A program made the position numbers and the translations under genes. Shown here piece by piece: positions 13,238-28,200 of a stretch of 64,000 nucleotides of DNA (position 1 is its first letter; every line of letters starts with the position of its first letter). The stretch covers positions 222,855,894 through 222,919,893 of the forward strand of contig NC_088792.1 in NCBI RefSeq assembly GCF_011386835.1, in the 5' to 3' direction. Below the pieces are notes generated by a model. That model was not told the origin of the DNA, did no database searches, and worked only from the letters and a program-made list of their open reading frames with translations. The stretch is from Chrysemys picta bellii (lineage: Eukaryota; Chordata; Testudines; Emydidae).

Positions 13238-16200
13238 TCTCCCTTTTTTTAGTAGTTTACATTTAACACAGTACTGGTACTGCATTTGCTTTTTTTTTTT
13301 TTTGGTCTCTGCTGCTGCCTGATTACGTACTTCCAGTTCCAAATGAGGGGTGTGGTTGACTGGTCAGTTCGTAACTCTGAGATTCTACTGTATTCAAAGT
13401 GCACATAGAAATAGGTTAATTCTTCTTCTAAAGAGAAACACTTTCATATGTCTCAATATATTCTAATGTTTAAAAATCAGTCACCGTCAAGGTAAGGATT
13501 GGTAAAGACAAGCAGAACAAATACACTGAATCCAAAGGAAGCCACGTGTTTTGGAAATTATTTCTGCTTTAATTTAATCAAGAAGCTCTTTGCCAAACTT
13601 TAAAGCCTGGCATGTCGTTACTCTGAAATCTACACTATTCAGTCTTTTTGTGGGTCTTTGACTGCTTCTCAAATAAGTGATTTTGATCCAGTGTCAGATT
13701 TAGGCAAAAGTAGCTAGTCTCACAGCTACAAAGTAAATGCCAAAAGTTGCAATGTTTGGTAATTGCAGCCTCTCCATAGTAAGCAATGTTCCAGTCAGTT
13801 GAGCTCTTTTTATCCTTATTGCTACTATTTTTTAATCTTTTCTTCAATTTATGAGGATTTTTAATCTTCCATTTATGTCTTTTGTCACACCAAGAAATGA
13901 CAATATAGATGTCCTCTGAACTATTTATCTATCTTAGGGGTCCTCTTAAGTATATGGGACAAAATGTAAGGTATACATTCAGACAGGACCAGGGGAATGA
14001 TAAGTTTGGTGGACAAAATCTGAAATTCAGATACATTTTATCATCACTTACTGCATTGAAATTTGAAATCTCATCCTATTTACTGTTAAAATCTTTCCTT
14101 CACTGTCAGAATTGCAATGTATTAGTTTATTTTTAAAGCTATATTCATCAGACCATGAACTGGTGATTAATCAGCATTTTTATTATCTATCCAAGATCTT
14201 CCCCCAATTTCTAAAGTATGTCCAAGACCTTTCCATTCCTTCAAAAACCTCACTAACAAAAGAGATCTGCTACACCTACTTGCTAGTAGATATTTGACTA
14301 TATACTTCTGGAGTAGTCATTTTGATCTCTAGTAATTAAAAATCTCAACGTAATTTAAAATTCAGGAGACATGGACAACTCTTGCTTATCCATGGTTTGT
14401 TTTTAAAAATAGTTCTCCAGCTTTATGATCCTGAGGAAAATCCCAGTGGAAGCCATCTGCAGCTCTTTCAGAATATTTTCAAATTAATTATTTGTATTAG
14501 ATGGGGGAAACAATCTTCACAATAATTGGAAAATGTTTCTCTCCTCAAAAAAGTTTGGCTTTCCAGGATATTTTGAGATTGTTGAAAAAGGAGAAACATG
14601 TCACTGGAAAAAGTAGATTAAAGTTAAGATGGTTGAAATTTAAAAAATATTAGCACATTCTGTAGGTTTGCACTGAAAATGATAAAGAAAATATAATTTG
14701 TTGCCTTAGTGATTGGGATAATTTACTGATAATTTATAACAAGTTTTGGAAAGAAGGGCATATTTTTAATTTATTTACATCAGAACAGCAGGAATTTACA
14801 TTTTGAATAAGAAAAAAACATTTTGTATTGTTCTCTTAGCATTTATCAGCATTTTGCTCAGTTGTTTTTATATGGAATCAAATTCCAGTTTTACATAACA
14901 GGTAGACAAAGTACATGGAAGACTTCACTAAGTTTCATATTGACATAAAGGCACACAAAAATGTATGCATTTGAGTTTATTAGGTTACATTTACCAGAGA
15001 CATCAGATCAAATTATTGGTAAAGTACATCTCTTGGTAATAACAAAACAGGACATGATTTTAGAAGCTTGTTCACCTGTACACTTGCTGCACTTCTGCCT
15101 TCAGAAAATGCCTGCTCAACCAGGTATTAGAGTCCTATATATTGTTTCATGCTTTAATTCAGCATTTACAAGCCTTTACTTTAGAAACACCCCATTAAGA
15201 ACACTCCCATAATTTGTCATTTTTTATTGAAACACTTTTCTAAAATGGATGCCAAACCATTCCTGCAAGCATTTAGAAAAGAGTGAAGGTGATGAAATTA
15301 GATTGCCTTGAAATGTATAGCTAGCTAACTTGGATGACAGCTGGCATAGCACACTTGTCTGAAACTGAAAAGACTTCTATTAATCCAGCAGCTCTTGTAA
15401 TTTCTGTAAAACAAAAGCAGACCTCACATTTTAAAGATTAAGCTACCAGAAGAAACTCCCTACATTTAAGTTCATGTGAATGTGAGATGAAGCCACATAT
15501 GAGTAATCAGCAATGTTCCAAATAAACACTGTTCATGAGTTTCAGATTCAGGTGTTTAAAACTGCACTAAGATTACAGTGATGTGATTTGTCCTGGCATA
15601 AAAAATGCTGCAAGAATAATTTCCTCAGATGTGTTAATAATTAGTACATAATATTTAAAGGAATACTATTTAAGTTCCATCCACTTTATTCATGTGCCTT
15701 TAATGAATACTGAGGTTTCAGAGAATGAGCAAGAGGCACACAGAACTAGTTAGACTTTAGTTTTCTTACTATAAGACTGGAGCTATGTACTAGTCAGAAT
15801 ACTAATAGCATTAAATCAACTTTTGAATTTTGTATTTTCTTTTCCTATAGTTTATGACCCACTGACAATTAAGATTAAAACCCTTTAACACCTTGATGTA
15901 AAGGTAGTGTAAAGACTTTGGAGGCAGAGAATAGTTGATCCAGACAAACAAAAGGTCAGTAGGTTTTAATGCTGCAATAAGTCCACTCGGAATTAAGTTC
16001 AGTAGCAAGCAGCGAGACTGTCCAATAGATATTAGTCATGTCACAGAGACATGCTTCACGCTGCTCTGTTCTTAGCACCTCATTATCCCAATGAAGCTAC
16101 AATGACTATGGCCCTTAAGGGTACCCATGAGTAATGCAGTGATAGAGGGCTTAGGGAAAATGAAAATGGTACAGGTGATGCAGAAAAAGCTTCAATATTG

Positions 16201-19200
16201 AATGGGAGAACTGGTGAGCCAAGAATAAAAATGGTGGCAATTGTTTATAATGCCCACAATACAAATAATTAAATGCCTGAGGGAGAAGGAAGATTGTTAA
16301 AAAGCTTTTTGTAGTCATACCTAATAGCTTCTTCCAAGACTTGATGAGAGATTTTGCTAAAGATGTAACCTCTTCATCTGTGCTTTGCTTGCGTATTGCA
16401 TTCACTGACATTCCAATTCTTGTGGACTGCAACAGAAAAAGATATACATTATAATTTGTGAAAGACATTTAACAGATACAAAAAGCTAAGCTGCATTTTG
16501 ACAATGCAAGGTAAACATCCAGTTAGTTGTATCCTTATGAAGTTGACTAAAATTACTTTATGAAGTTGCAAATCCTTACTGAATTGATTTTCACAAGACA
16601 TCCTGTACATTTGTACTGATAAAACACATTTTATTGATAGGAGCATGCAATCAAAAAAAAGGTTCACTTGGAACAAAATACATGTTTTATGGTTTAAGTG
16701 GGGGTCATTCAATATATTAGATAGAGGTCCATTCTACAAAAGGAAAAAAGAAATTGCATCACTTGATGTTATCCTATAGCATGACTTTAAAAAAAAAAAA
16801 AAAAAAAAACAGCCATGTTGCCCGATACACTTAAAGCTCCTTTGAGGCAATGTTCGTGTATTAGAAGTCCACTCTCTCAACACAGGATCCTATAATATTT
16901 CAGTACCCCTTATTATTCAGAAGACTGGTAAAGGCAGAGTACGAGAGATGGGACAACATGCATAGCTATATCTATGAACGTAAAGAAATCCACCTTTTCT
17001 ATGAGGCTGCCTGATGACTGCTGTTCTCATTTTAGTGAGCCAAGAAACTTCTCAGGAACAAGTAATTTAAGAAAAGTACATTTAAAATGTCAATAATGTC
17101 CCCAAGGTTCAATATTTATACTTGTTAGCAATCAACGGCATATTGTAGCTGCCAACAGATAATTCTCACTGTTTTCCATTTTGACTGGAAAACTGTTTTT
17201 AAAAGGCCATGTTTATTGTCTGTTTCCTAGCCCTTAAAGACAGCTTAAGAACTACTGCTCAAATTTCCCAGAACAATTCATCTTCAGACAGACTACTGAG
17301 TATTTCAGCCTCAAAAGAGGAAAGTTAAAAAAATTTCAGAGTGTTTACAATGAAAGCTATTATGCAACTTCAATTACAGCAAAGACTTGCCAAAACTTAA
17401 AAATATTAAAATGATTTATAGATGTTTGCATAGTGTTAGAAATTTTGAATTTCATAATTATGATCAATTTAGTTCAGTAGATCTTAGGTGGGATTTTCAC
17501 AAGCACTTAAGTGACTTCAAAGAACAAATCCCATTTACTTCCCATGAGATGTGCTCCTAATTCACTTAAACTCCCTAGACCAGTTGCTTTCAACCTGTGG
17601 TCCGTGGACCGCAGGGGGTCTGCAGACTATGTCTAAGGGGTCCTTGAAAGGTGACTAATGAAAATAAAGTTTCATGCCCCAGAAAAGGCATTCCATTTTT
17701 CTGATCAACCAAGAGTATGTCAATACCCCCACCTACAGGTCAAAGCCCAGAAGTGTTGTCATTATCACATATGCCCAGTTTAGTGTCCTTTCTCACGCCG
17801 CATCAAATGCCGTGCCAAGGACATGCAACATTTATAGCTGAATTCTGTTCAGTCACTTTTCAGTCTAAGACTTCTATGGTAGGGGTCTGCGGACCACACG
17901 TTGAATTTCCAAAGGGGTCTGCACCTTCATTTGAAATTTTTTAGGGGTCTGCAAATGAAAAAGGGTTGAAAACCACTGCCTTAGAAAATCCCACCCTTCG
18001 GCAAATAGCTCGGAGAAAAGCTAAAATATTGATGGAGAGTATCATAGAACATGACTAGCAAGAATTTTACTAACATTCTATCCTTTTTGTCTTATATATT
18101 GTATACACGATAAACTCATTTACTACTTTGAGGATACCTGCCTGTTAGTAGCAGCAATTAAAACTCCAAGTGCAACTGACACCGACAGTGTTAGGAAGAG
18201 ATTCTTCTACAATCCATTCCTTTTATAACTTAGCAGGTGGGATATAATCTCAATTTAGCACAATAATTTGTTATTTCTTACTTTAATATACTCCCAAGTT
18301 ATTCAGGGGTCTATCCATGTAGAGGGATATTTTTCCAATTTCCCCTCTTCCTCCTGCTCCAAAACTGAAACATCTGCCAAAAAAAATTTAATACAGTTTT
18401 CTAATTTGATTTCAGATTACTTTCTGCTAAAAAAAAAAAATAGCAATCTTGCTTATATAACGCTAGCCTGTCTTTATTGCCAAATTTTAACAAAGGTTGA
18501 GTTACTCTTATTTCAAGTCATTTAAGCCATTAAGGCAATGTGTATTTCTCATATTGCTTTTAATAGGCTCACTTTTTTTGCATTCCTTTTTGTATTTTTG
18601 TCAAAGAAAAGAGACCTTCAAACATCTTAGGATCTAGCTGCTATGACTGTTTATTCTATTTTACTTTGTAATGGCCTGGTATTACTATTTTTCTTCTTTA
18701 AAGAGAAAATTAAGAGGGTTTTTTTTTTATTTATATTGGCAGTGTTACACATTTGTTCCTCTACCCCATGCCCTCCACCCAATCAAAACCTCAGTACCAC
18801 ATTTTTGTGAGCAACAAGGAATACGACAACTGCTCAAATGTCTAAGCAGGTGATTCTTGCAAGGTTTTAGTAAAGGAAACCGATCAAATAACCTCAGGCC
18901 TCACAACTGGGAAATCTCTGACTTAAAAAAATGTGTGATTACTAAATTTTAAACTAAATGAGATGAGAGGCGTGCGTGGCAGAGAAATGTGTTGGTCAAA
19001 ACGTAGCGTGATATGGGTTATACAGAACAGTGATGAAAATCTTAATCTATCTGGCTTGTTTCCTCGAAGTCTTAGCAAATTAAGCACTTTATTACTTAAC
19101 CAATGAAGTAAACTATCCACCATGCCCTTTTACAAAGATATTCCAATCTTTATAGTTCTTTTGGGGGGCAGGGGAAAAACGTGGTAAGGAGGAGCTTCTT

Positions 19201-22200
19201 TCTTTTATAGATCCCATAACTGTCTCAGGACACTGCTACAAGCATCAGGCAAGATAGGAGAGGCGGAATCCATTGGACAAGTAGCTCCCTCTTAGGGAAG
19301 GATAGCACTAACAGCTCAGAGAGCAAAGAACACAATGTTATTTTGTTTGGTGGGTTTTTCCAGTATCTTAACCTTATACGTAAACCATAAGAAAAATCCA
19401 TGATTAAGTCAAACCTGAAACATTAGCTTAATATAAAGTTACAAGCAACAAGAAACTGAGAATTATAAATTATGTTTTGGCACAACAGAGTGGCATTTTT
19501 GGTCTTAAAGTATGGCATTTCCTTCTTTGATAATTTAAGCCAATGTACAGCAATAGAGAGGTAAAGAAGATAGGTTAGCAATGTACGTATCAGGTATGAA
19601 ATCTATATTTCTCTGGAACTATGAATTGGAATTCCAGTCATCAATTTGTTTCATCAATTTTGATGCAGTTAAAACAAAGACCACGCTTAATCCACATGGA
19701 CCTTGAAGGTCTCATGCAGTAAGAGCGTAATTTGTCCTGCTGTTTTTGGTCAAAGTTTCTCCATCCCACCTCAGGCTTTCATTCATGGCGCTGTGCACCA
19801 ATTTAGCTACATGGCCGCCATCTTCCCACCTCATAGATGGCTGGACTTTGGCAGTAGAGAAATTTACACACAGTCTGTAAAGCACTTTTGGATCCTTCAT
19901 AGACTTCCATAGCTAATAAAATTCTTTGCATTTAGTATGGTAAGTGGCAAATATAAAACTTTTAAAAAATTGATGGAATTTTTCCTTCAATGTTAACTCA
20001 ACCACACTGGATACATGCAGTCTTTTCTCTGGAACAGTAACAATATAATTTATAAGTGTACTCCACAAAATATACAGGACGTACAATGTGGCAAGGCTAG
20101 CACTGCCACTGAAACCTTAAAATTAATCAGGAAATGCAAATATTATCTGTGCAGCCTTACTGTTAAAGAGTCATTTGGGAAGACTGCATTTTACGTACAA
20201 CGCCTCTAATTCAAATTGTCACAGCGGCAGTGTGTATTGCAATGTCACAAAGAAGAAAGGCCCTCATTAGACTCTGGTAAAAATCTTAGCTGTCTATTGA
20301 GTTTTTCACAATTATTATACATCCAATTACTTTAGCCCAAGAGCTTACTCACTGCTGAGTAACATGCAAGTTTCATAGTCCATCTGCTTTTAATCATACA
20401 AATAAAGTGTGGAAAGTCTTCTAACAGAGTGGGAAAAAACCATTCAGCTTCATAACTCAGACACAGCTAGAAGGGTTTCCTTTAAACTCGCAACCACCAA
20501 AAATTCATTTTTTGGCCGAAACTAGGTTATCAAAAGCATTCTATTAAAGTTATAAGCAAGTAAAAACAGAGTAATATTTGAAAGTAACCTCCAACCTTAA
20601 TTATAGCACTTGCTACCAAGCGTTACAATTATTAAGTATAATACCATTACGTTTCCTCATGGGACAATGCCAAGAGCTTTGCAGATTCGGGAAAATTTCA
20701 TCATCATAGATTTTTTTCCCCCTCTCAATGCAAGATTACTTGTGGCCCAATTAAAGCCTAGTTTTCAATTAAAGGCATACCTGGATATAGGTAAAGCTCA
20801 AAAAGAGAGCTAGATTGTACACCACTCTCACCTCACCAGATGCAAGGGGGAGCAAGGGAATATTAGGCTCCCGTATACTTACCTGCATGGCTGTATAAGA
20901 CCTACCCTATTCACCGACTAAGATACAGGGAAAGCAGAAAGGGGCTGCATACCCAACATATCCCCCCTGTGAACAAGTAGACAGGGCAGGGCAGAACTAT
21001 GGCTCCACTCACTTATGATCTGATCAGTGGAGTTGACTAGATCCAAGAGGGAGAGAGCATGCTACACCTGTAAAGAGTTGAATTAGGTTTCTCTCCTTCC
21101 TCAGTGCAAGAGCACAGCAGATTTGTGCCTCTAATATACGTCTCTGAGACACCCTAATAGGCCGACATAGTTGATAAGCTGCCTTTTTCTCAGGCTGTGC
21201 CTCAATGCACAATCTTTCTAGCCCATATATAAAACAGAAAAGTTTTAAAAGCATCTGCAAGGGCTTGCTCCTGGACAAGAGCTAATCTAAAAGAGTTGTC
21301 ATAAGTTGGTGTGGAGGAAAAGACTGGTTATTTACCGCACAGTAACTGTGGTTCTTTGACATGGCTTGTCTGTGTGTATTCCAGTTATAGTGGTGCATGC
21401 AAACTTACAGAAAGACTCAGTCTAGGTAAATGGACAATATATTTTGGTTTATTATTTGCAAAGCAGCACAGGTGTACTGTACTTGACAGGCAAAGAGGCA
21501 GTTCCCTACCCCAAAGATTTTGTAATCTAAATGAAACCCTTTCCACTGTACTCCGATGAAGGAACAGAGAATAGTCTGGTGGACCTCAGATCTGCATCTA
21601 AGAATCTCTTAGGTTTTATTTTTGCCATTTAAAAGCTCATATTTCAAATATAACAGCAATGTAAAAAATTTACCTGTAACAACTCAAGGGTCATAGGTAT
21701 ATTCTTAAGTTCCTTTAGCAAATCCAGTGCCCCAGCCTGTAAAACATGCATAAAAGTATTATTCAAAATATATTTTATTTCCTACACAGTTAACTTTTAG
21801 AACATTTAGCAGAAAACAAGTGATATCTCTTTAAAACCCCACAGTATAAGTTTTAGTTCTGTGAAAGGTTCCAGACTGATAACTCTGAAGACTTAAATAC
21901 TGTTTATCCACGGAACAAGCTTAGCACAAGAAGTGACATTCCAAGTTTTTCCAGACTCTTAAAATCAATGTGCCTCAGCCTCAATCTGGAGGTACTATCT
22001 TGGGGATGAGAGCAGTTTAGTACCACACCATTTAGTTTTTGGTCTCTCTACTAAGATTGCCAAGTAATGCTATTTGTGGGGGTGTTTACAGTCACATCAA
22101 TACCTATACCTTGGAAAGTGGATTTACAGCAGACTCATTTCACTCCAGTTCACCAGACAGACATCACACAGCAGCATGTTTGAGTCCGTAATGACCTGGG

Positions 22201-25200
22201 CTAGATTAGAATAAGAAATCTGAAGATGAAAGGCTCTATATCCCATTACCAATCCTTAGGTAACCAGTTCCTCTACCAGAACTATTTTTAACTGGATTTA
22301 TGTTGGCATGGGTAGAACATGAAATTATATACATTTATTTAAAGGTATCCTACACAGGTAGCCAGATTACAGTATTTTACTACACACAGGTGTAGTTTTC
22401 CCCTTGGGATGGTGTTTATTTTTCTAAATCACTCAAAAGTTCTGCAAGTGAAAAAAGTTGAACGAAGGCTTTCAAGCTATATCTATCTGCAACCACTTAT
22501 CACTACATTCATCTCCAATCTAATACACAGAATCCCATGCATGTACTGCAAGTGGATCTTTCATATGAGACCTTAAAATGAGGTTCTGCACCTAAAAGTT
22601 ATAAATTGCGGAGCATGGATCCATACTTGTCTTAATCCCACTAAATCAAATCTAATCAGTTTACATGTGAAAACTCTCTCTCTCTAATGGACAACAATGT
22701 AAACTCAACCTGGAATCTGAGTTCTTTCTGGTTCATGTATCATTGATGTAGATTCCAGGGCTTTGGAGCAGAGCCCAGAGCTGAAGGGCGGAGCAGCTCC
22801 GGAGCAGTAGAGCTGCAGGTTTTTGCCTGGAGTTTACTCCACAGTCGGAACACAGCTCCAAAGCCCTGTTTCATCACCTAGTTAATTTTGTAGTTGATGC
22901 ATGATCCAGAACAGAATCACTCAACTAAGCTGCACTGAGGTTAGGCCAACTAACAACAGATTAAAAAAAAAAAAAAAAAAAACCTAAACTTTAGTCAATA
23001 CTGTAAACAGATATTATTCTGAATACACTCAGGAAGCAAGATTGGCTGAATAAGGTGTCACTTTTAGTCACACTCCGGGGAAGAGAAGAAGAAGAAAAAA
23101 AAAGTTCTCTCTGAGATGCATGGACATTAAGGATCCTGTTGCAGTTTTATCAAGGTTGTGTGTTTGCCCAAACATCTTGGACAAAATCTTCCCCCCTCAC
23201 CCTAATGCAGTGTAGTGTACACTGTGCTGGTGGCTCCCATCCCAGAATGGCTGCGTTTGACTAGTATTCTATATACAAGCAAACTTCAGCTACCAAAATT
23301 GTGGTTAACCAAAGTCATTTATTTTATCCAGCGATACCCTGTATGCTTATGAGCTCTTAATTGGCGCTGCAAAGGAAAAGCATGCAAGGTGAATCCTGAG
23401 CAAGTATCTCTGCCTAGTCTCCCCTGGTTCCTAACAAAGGAGGACGCCTGTCCTGTGAAGTTTAGAAGCTCTGTATTGTTGAAAAGAAGCTTCACAGAAA
23501 TGGATCTCCCAGTGATACAACCCCCCAAATACCTGAATGTTTCCATAAAGTCTTGTGTTTTCCTCAGGATGAAAAAGGCTACGTACATGCCTCACCAATC
23601 TACTAGAATTCTTTGAGGGGGTCAACAAGCATGCAGACAAAGGAGATCCAGTGGATATAGTGTATTTAGATTTTCAGAAAACCTTTGAAAAGGTCCCTCG
23701 CCAAAGGCTCTTACGCAAAATAAGCAGTCATGGGATAAGAGGGAAGGTTCTCTCATGGATTGGTAACTGGTTAAAAGATAGGAAGCAAAGGGTAGGAATA
23801 AACGGGCAGGTTTCAGAATGGAGAGAGGTAAATAGTGGTGTCCCCCAGGGCCCAGTCCTGTACTGGGCCCAGTCCTATTTAACATATTCATAAACAATCT
23901 GGAAAAAGGGGTAAACAGTGAGGTGGCAAAATTTGCAGATGACACAAAACTACTCAAGGTAGTTAAGTCCCAGGTAGACTGCGAAGAGCTACAAAAGGAT
24001 CTCACAAAACTGGGTGACTGAGCAACAAAATGGCAGATGAAATTTAATGTTGATAAATGCAAAGTAATGCACATTGGAAAACATAATCCTAACTATACAT
24101 ATACAACGATGGGGTCTAAATTAGCTGTTACCACTCAAGAAAGATCTTGGCGTTATTGTGGATAGTTCTCGGAAATCATTCACTCAGTGTGCAGCAGCAG
24201 TCAAAAAAGCGAACAGAATGTTGGGAATCATCAAGAAAGGGATAGATAATAAGACAGAAAATATCATATTGCCTCTATATAAATCCATGGTACACCCGCA
24301 CCTTGAATACTGCATGCAGATGTGGTCGCCTCATCTCACAAAAGATATATTGGAATTGGAAAAGGTTCAGAAAAGGGCAACAAAAATGATTGGGGGGGGG
24401 GGGTATAGAACGATTTCCATATGAGGAGAGATTAATAAGACTGGGACTTTTCCGCTTGGAAAAGAGGCGACTAAGAGGGGATATGATAGAGGTCTATAAA
24501 ATCATGAGTGGTATAGAGAAAGTAAATAAGGAAGTGTTATTTAATCCTCATAATACAAGAACAAGGGGCCACCAAATGAAATTAATAGGTAGCAGGTTTA
24601 AAACAAACACAAGGAAGTATTTTTTCATGCAATGTAATGTCAACCTCTGAAACTCCTTGCCAAAGGGTGTTGTGAAGGCCAATACTATAACAGGGTTCAA
24701 AAGGGAGCTAGATAGATTCATGTCAGATAGGGCCATCAATAGCTATTAGCCAGGATGGGCAGGAATGGTGTCCCTAGCCTCAGTTTGCCAGAAGCTGGGA
24801 TTGGGTGACAGGGTGTGGATCACTTGATGATAACCTGTCTGTTCATCCCCTTTGGGGCACCTGCCATTGGCCACTGTCAGAGGACAGGATACTGGGCTTG
24901 ATGGACCTTTGGTTTGTCCCAGTATGGCCGTTCTTATGTTCTTACACAGGGGTCGGCAACCTTTCAGAAGTGGTGTGCCGAGTCTTAATTTAGTCACTCC
25001 GATTTAAGGTTTCGTGTGCCAGTAATACATTTTAACGTTTTTAGAAGGTCTCTTTCTATAAGTCTATAGTATATAATTAAACTATTGTTGTATGTAAAGT
25101 AAATAAAGTTTTTTAAATGTTTAAGAAGCTTCATTTAAAATTAAATTAAAATGCAGAGCCCCCCGGACTGGTGGCCAGAACCCAGGCAGTGTGAGTGCCA

Positions 25201-28200
25201 CTGAAAATCAGCTCGCGTGCTGCCTTCGGCACGCGTGCCATAGGTTGCCTATCCCTGTTCTTACATGTAAAGTACGATAATCAGCCGCCAACATTCATTA
25301 AATCCTCTAACAAACTTTTTGTGATACAGATTTTATATTTATTACTAATTATCCTAAATTCCATGTGTTTCATTTTTTTTGAGGGGGGAAGGGAGCACAG
25401 GGAAAGGAGAGAAGGGGAGAAAAGGCCAGACTGTATCTCACCTCTATACTCATGATTCAGAAGCTTTAAAGAAGCAGCCTTCTGATTCTGTCCACCTATA
25501 CACTTAACCACCATCTCTAAGCAATTCAGTGTTTTAAAATGAACTCTTTGCTGCTAAGAAATGCCAGATTGGCTGGCTTGGAGGCCAAAAGACTTTTTCT
25601 GTGGCTACAACACAGCAGAGGTAGCAAAGTGCAGTCTGTCTCCCATGCCCTCTCATTGTTCCTCCTTCCTGAACCTGAAAGATCTCCAGGAATTTAAGTG
25701 TACTTGAGTTTTCCTATGTAGTTCAGGGTCTATTCAGTTTTGTTTTTGGCTAAGACAAACAGCCAATTAGTGCAATTTGTAGTCTGTGATGTAGACACCT
25801 GTCCACTAGGTACTAGACAGATCAATTAATTTCAAAGACTGAACAGTTATTAGATTCTAACAACTGTCACTAATAACCTGGATGTACAGCTACCCAGTCC
25901 CTATAACAATTCACTTTTTACATTATACCCTCGTTATTTCTCATCCCCTTTGGATTATGGGCCATTTATTTTGATCCTATATACTTCTGCAAGTCTCCTC
26001 CTTTCTAGACACCAAGAAATAAAGAAAGAAGGGGTTGTCTACCTGTACAATGCTGTAGCGAAGACACCACTATATCGATGGAAGAGCTTCTCCTGTCAGT
26101 GTAGTTGTAGTTTCTACACCTGGGGTTAGGTCGGTATAACTATGTCGCTCGGGGAGTGTGCATTTTTCACACCCTGAGCACCGTAGTTGTACTGATGTAA
26201 GTTTGTAGTGTAGGCCTTAGACTGTTTAGATCTCCTCCCTGCATTTAAGCAAACCTTTATCAAGCATAGCTTACTCTGCTCCTGTGTGGTTAGACAGTGG
26301 CTGTTCTACAAGGCCAAGTACATCACCTTCCCACTGCTCCCAGACCATAGCCATCCAGAGCTGTATCCCACAGCATGCTCTCCTCCTAGCTCATTAGCAC
26401 AATCCCACTCTTCTCTCAGCCCGAATCTCCCTTTCCCACTTTGAGTTTGTTTACTTTTATTACAGTGATGCCTGCAAAAATAATGTTGACGTGTTTAACT
26501 GAACATTTAACTTTTTACACCATCTCTTTGCTTACAAAAGTAAAAGTTTACTTCTTAGTGCAGCAAAACCAATATAACTATAGAAGAGTAAGTTGGGTTT
26601 TATTTTGCATCTACCCATTATCAACAAAATGGTCAGCTAAGTTCTGACTGACGATTTATTTAGTGATGATGATTAAGGCTTCGTGTTTGTCACAGAGGGC
26701 ACAGATTCTGTGACTTTCCGTGACCTCCGTGACTCCTGCAGTGGCCAGTGCACCTGGCCTGGGGGTCACCTGAGCAGCTCGGGCAGTCCCTTGGCCAGGC
26801 GCATTGGCCACTGCTGGGGCAGTCTCAGTCTCCGTCCCCCCCCAGCAGGAGTTTGGGTGTGGTGAGGCTCAGGGCCAGGGCCTGTTTTTTTGCTGAAGGT
26901 CTCGGTTGAAAGGCCCACAAATATCAATTGAGAGCTTTCTCAGACCCGGGCTTGAAAGGGCAGGGATGTTGAATCCCCCCCCAACTCTTTGATTAGTATT
27001 AAGTGTTAACAAAACAAAACAAAAATCAAAGTCTTTTGAGAATTGAATAAAAACATTCTTGTCAGGTTTCACTGCCTTGGTATCTGTTCTATAACAGAGC
27101 TTGCTGCTCAGTCACCCATAGGACTGGTCTTCCAAGAAATACAGGATAGCGTATAAATCCTTGAACTTTTAGGTTTTTTTTTTTTTTTAATCTTTACAGG
27201 CCTTTTTTCTGATTTGAAGCACAACGGAGGGTCACAACTCAATTCCTTCTCCCCCCCCCAACAAGGTATGTCACCTCCGGCCAACTTTAGACATTTTTCA
27301 TAGGCTGGGGATGAGCAAAATTGGAGGTGAAGTTCTACCCTGGCCTGTTGGTGTTTCAGATAGCACTGAAAGGTCTAGCTTCATACACTTTTTCACAAAA
27401 ATAATGTAATTTGTTGAATTATACTTGAGGCAAAAGTCTGAGTAAGAGTCATCAGCATCTTCTTCTGGTATTAAGATGTATGTTAGTTCTGTACTGTTAG
27501 AGTTATTCAACAATTTCTTGGAAATTATTATAGCATGAAGTCACTACAACCCTTCCTTTCTTTATGGCTAGACTGGAGGTCAGGGAAAGAGGGGATTGTA
27601 ACACTGTACCTCCAAGTAGCACTGTGGAACCCCCATATTCACCACTGTCAGATCATTATGATATGTTTTGTACAAAGTATACCTTCTGAGGTATCATTTT
27701 AAGTCTTGATCACTTGAACATTAATATTCTGTTGATTGTATGTACTACCACTGTATGTGAATTTATGAAGTATTGCTATACATGTTGCTGAAATGTTTGA
27801 GGTTGGGAGATATCCACAGCAAGCCTTTCAGTTGTAACAAAGGAGGGCCAGAAAGACCTTGGCAGCCCATCAAAAAGAATCCAGTATCCCAGAGGTTACT
27901 CAGAGAAGGGACATACGCAGGGCTGGATTAATGCAGGGGCTTTAGGGGCTATAATCCAGGGCCCCAGGCTAAGGGGAGCCCCAGCGCAGCAGGGCTCAGG
28001 CAGTCTGCCTGCATGCCGTGGCCCCATGCCACTCCTGGAAGTGGCCAGCTGCTGGCATGTTTCTATGGCCCTGGCGGGCTCCAAGCACTACCCCCACCCC
28101 CAGCACCATCCCCGCAGCTCCCATTGGCCGGGATCTGGCCAACGTAAACTGCGGGGGTGGTGCTTGTGGGCAGCACACAGAGACACGCTGTCCCCCTCCC

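Noticed and set aside
23622..24074. 150-codon minus-strand frame
   Set aside because: It is the antisense shadow of the CR1 reverse transcriptase on plus.
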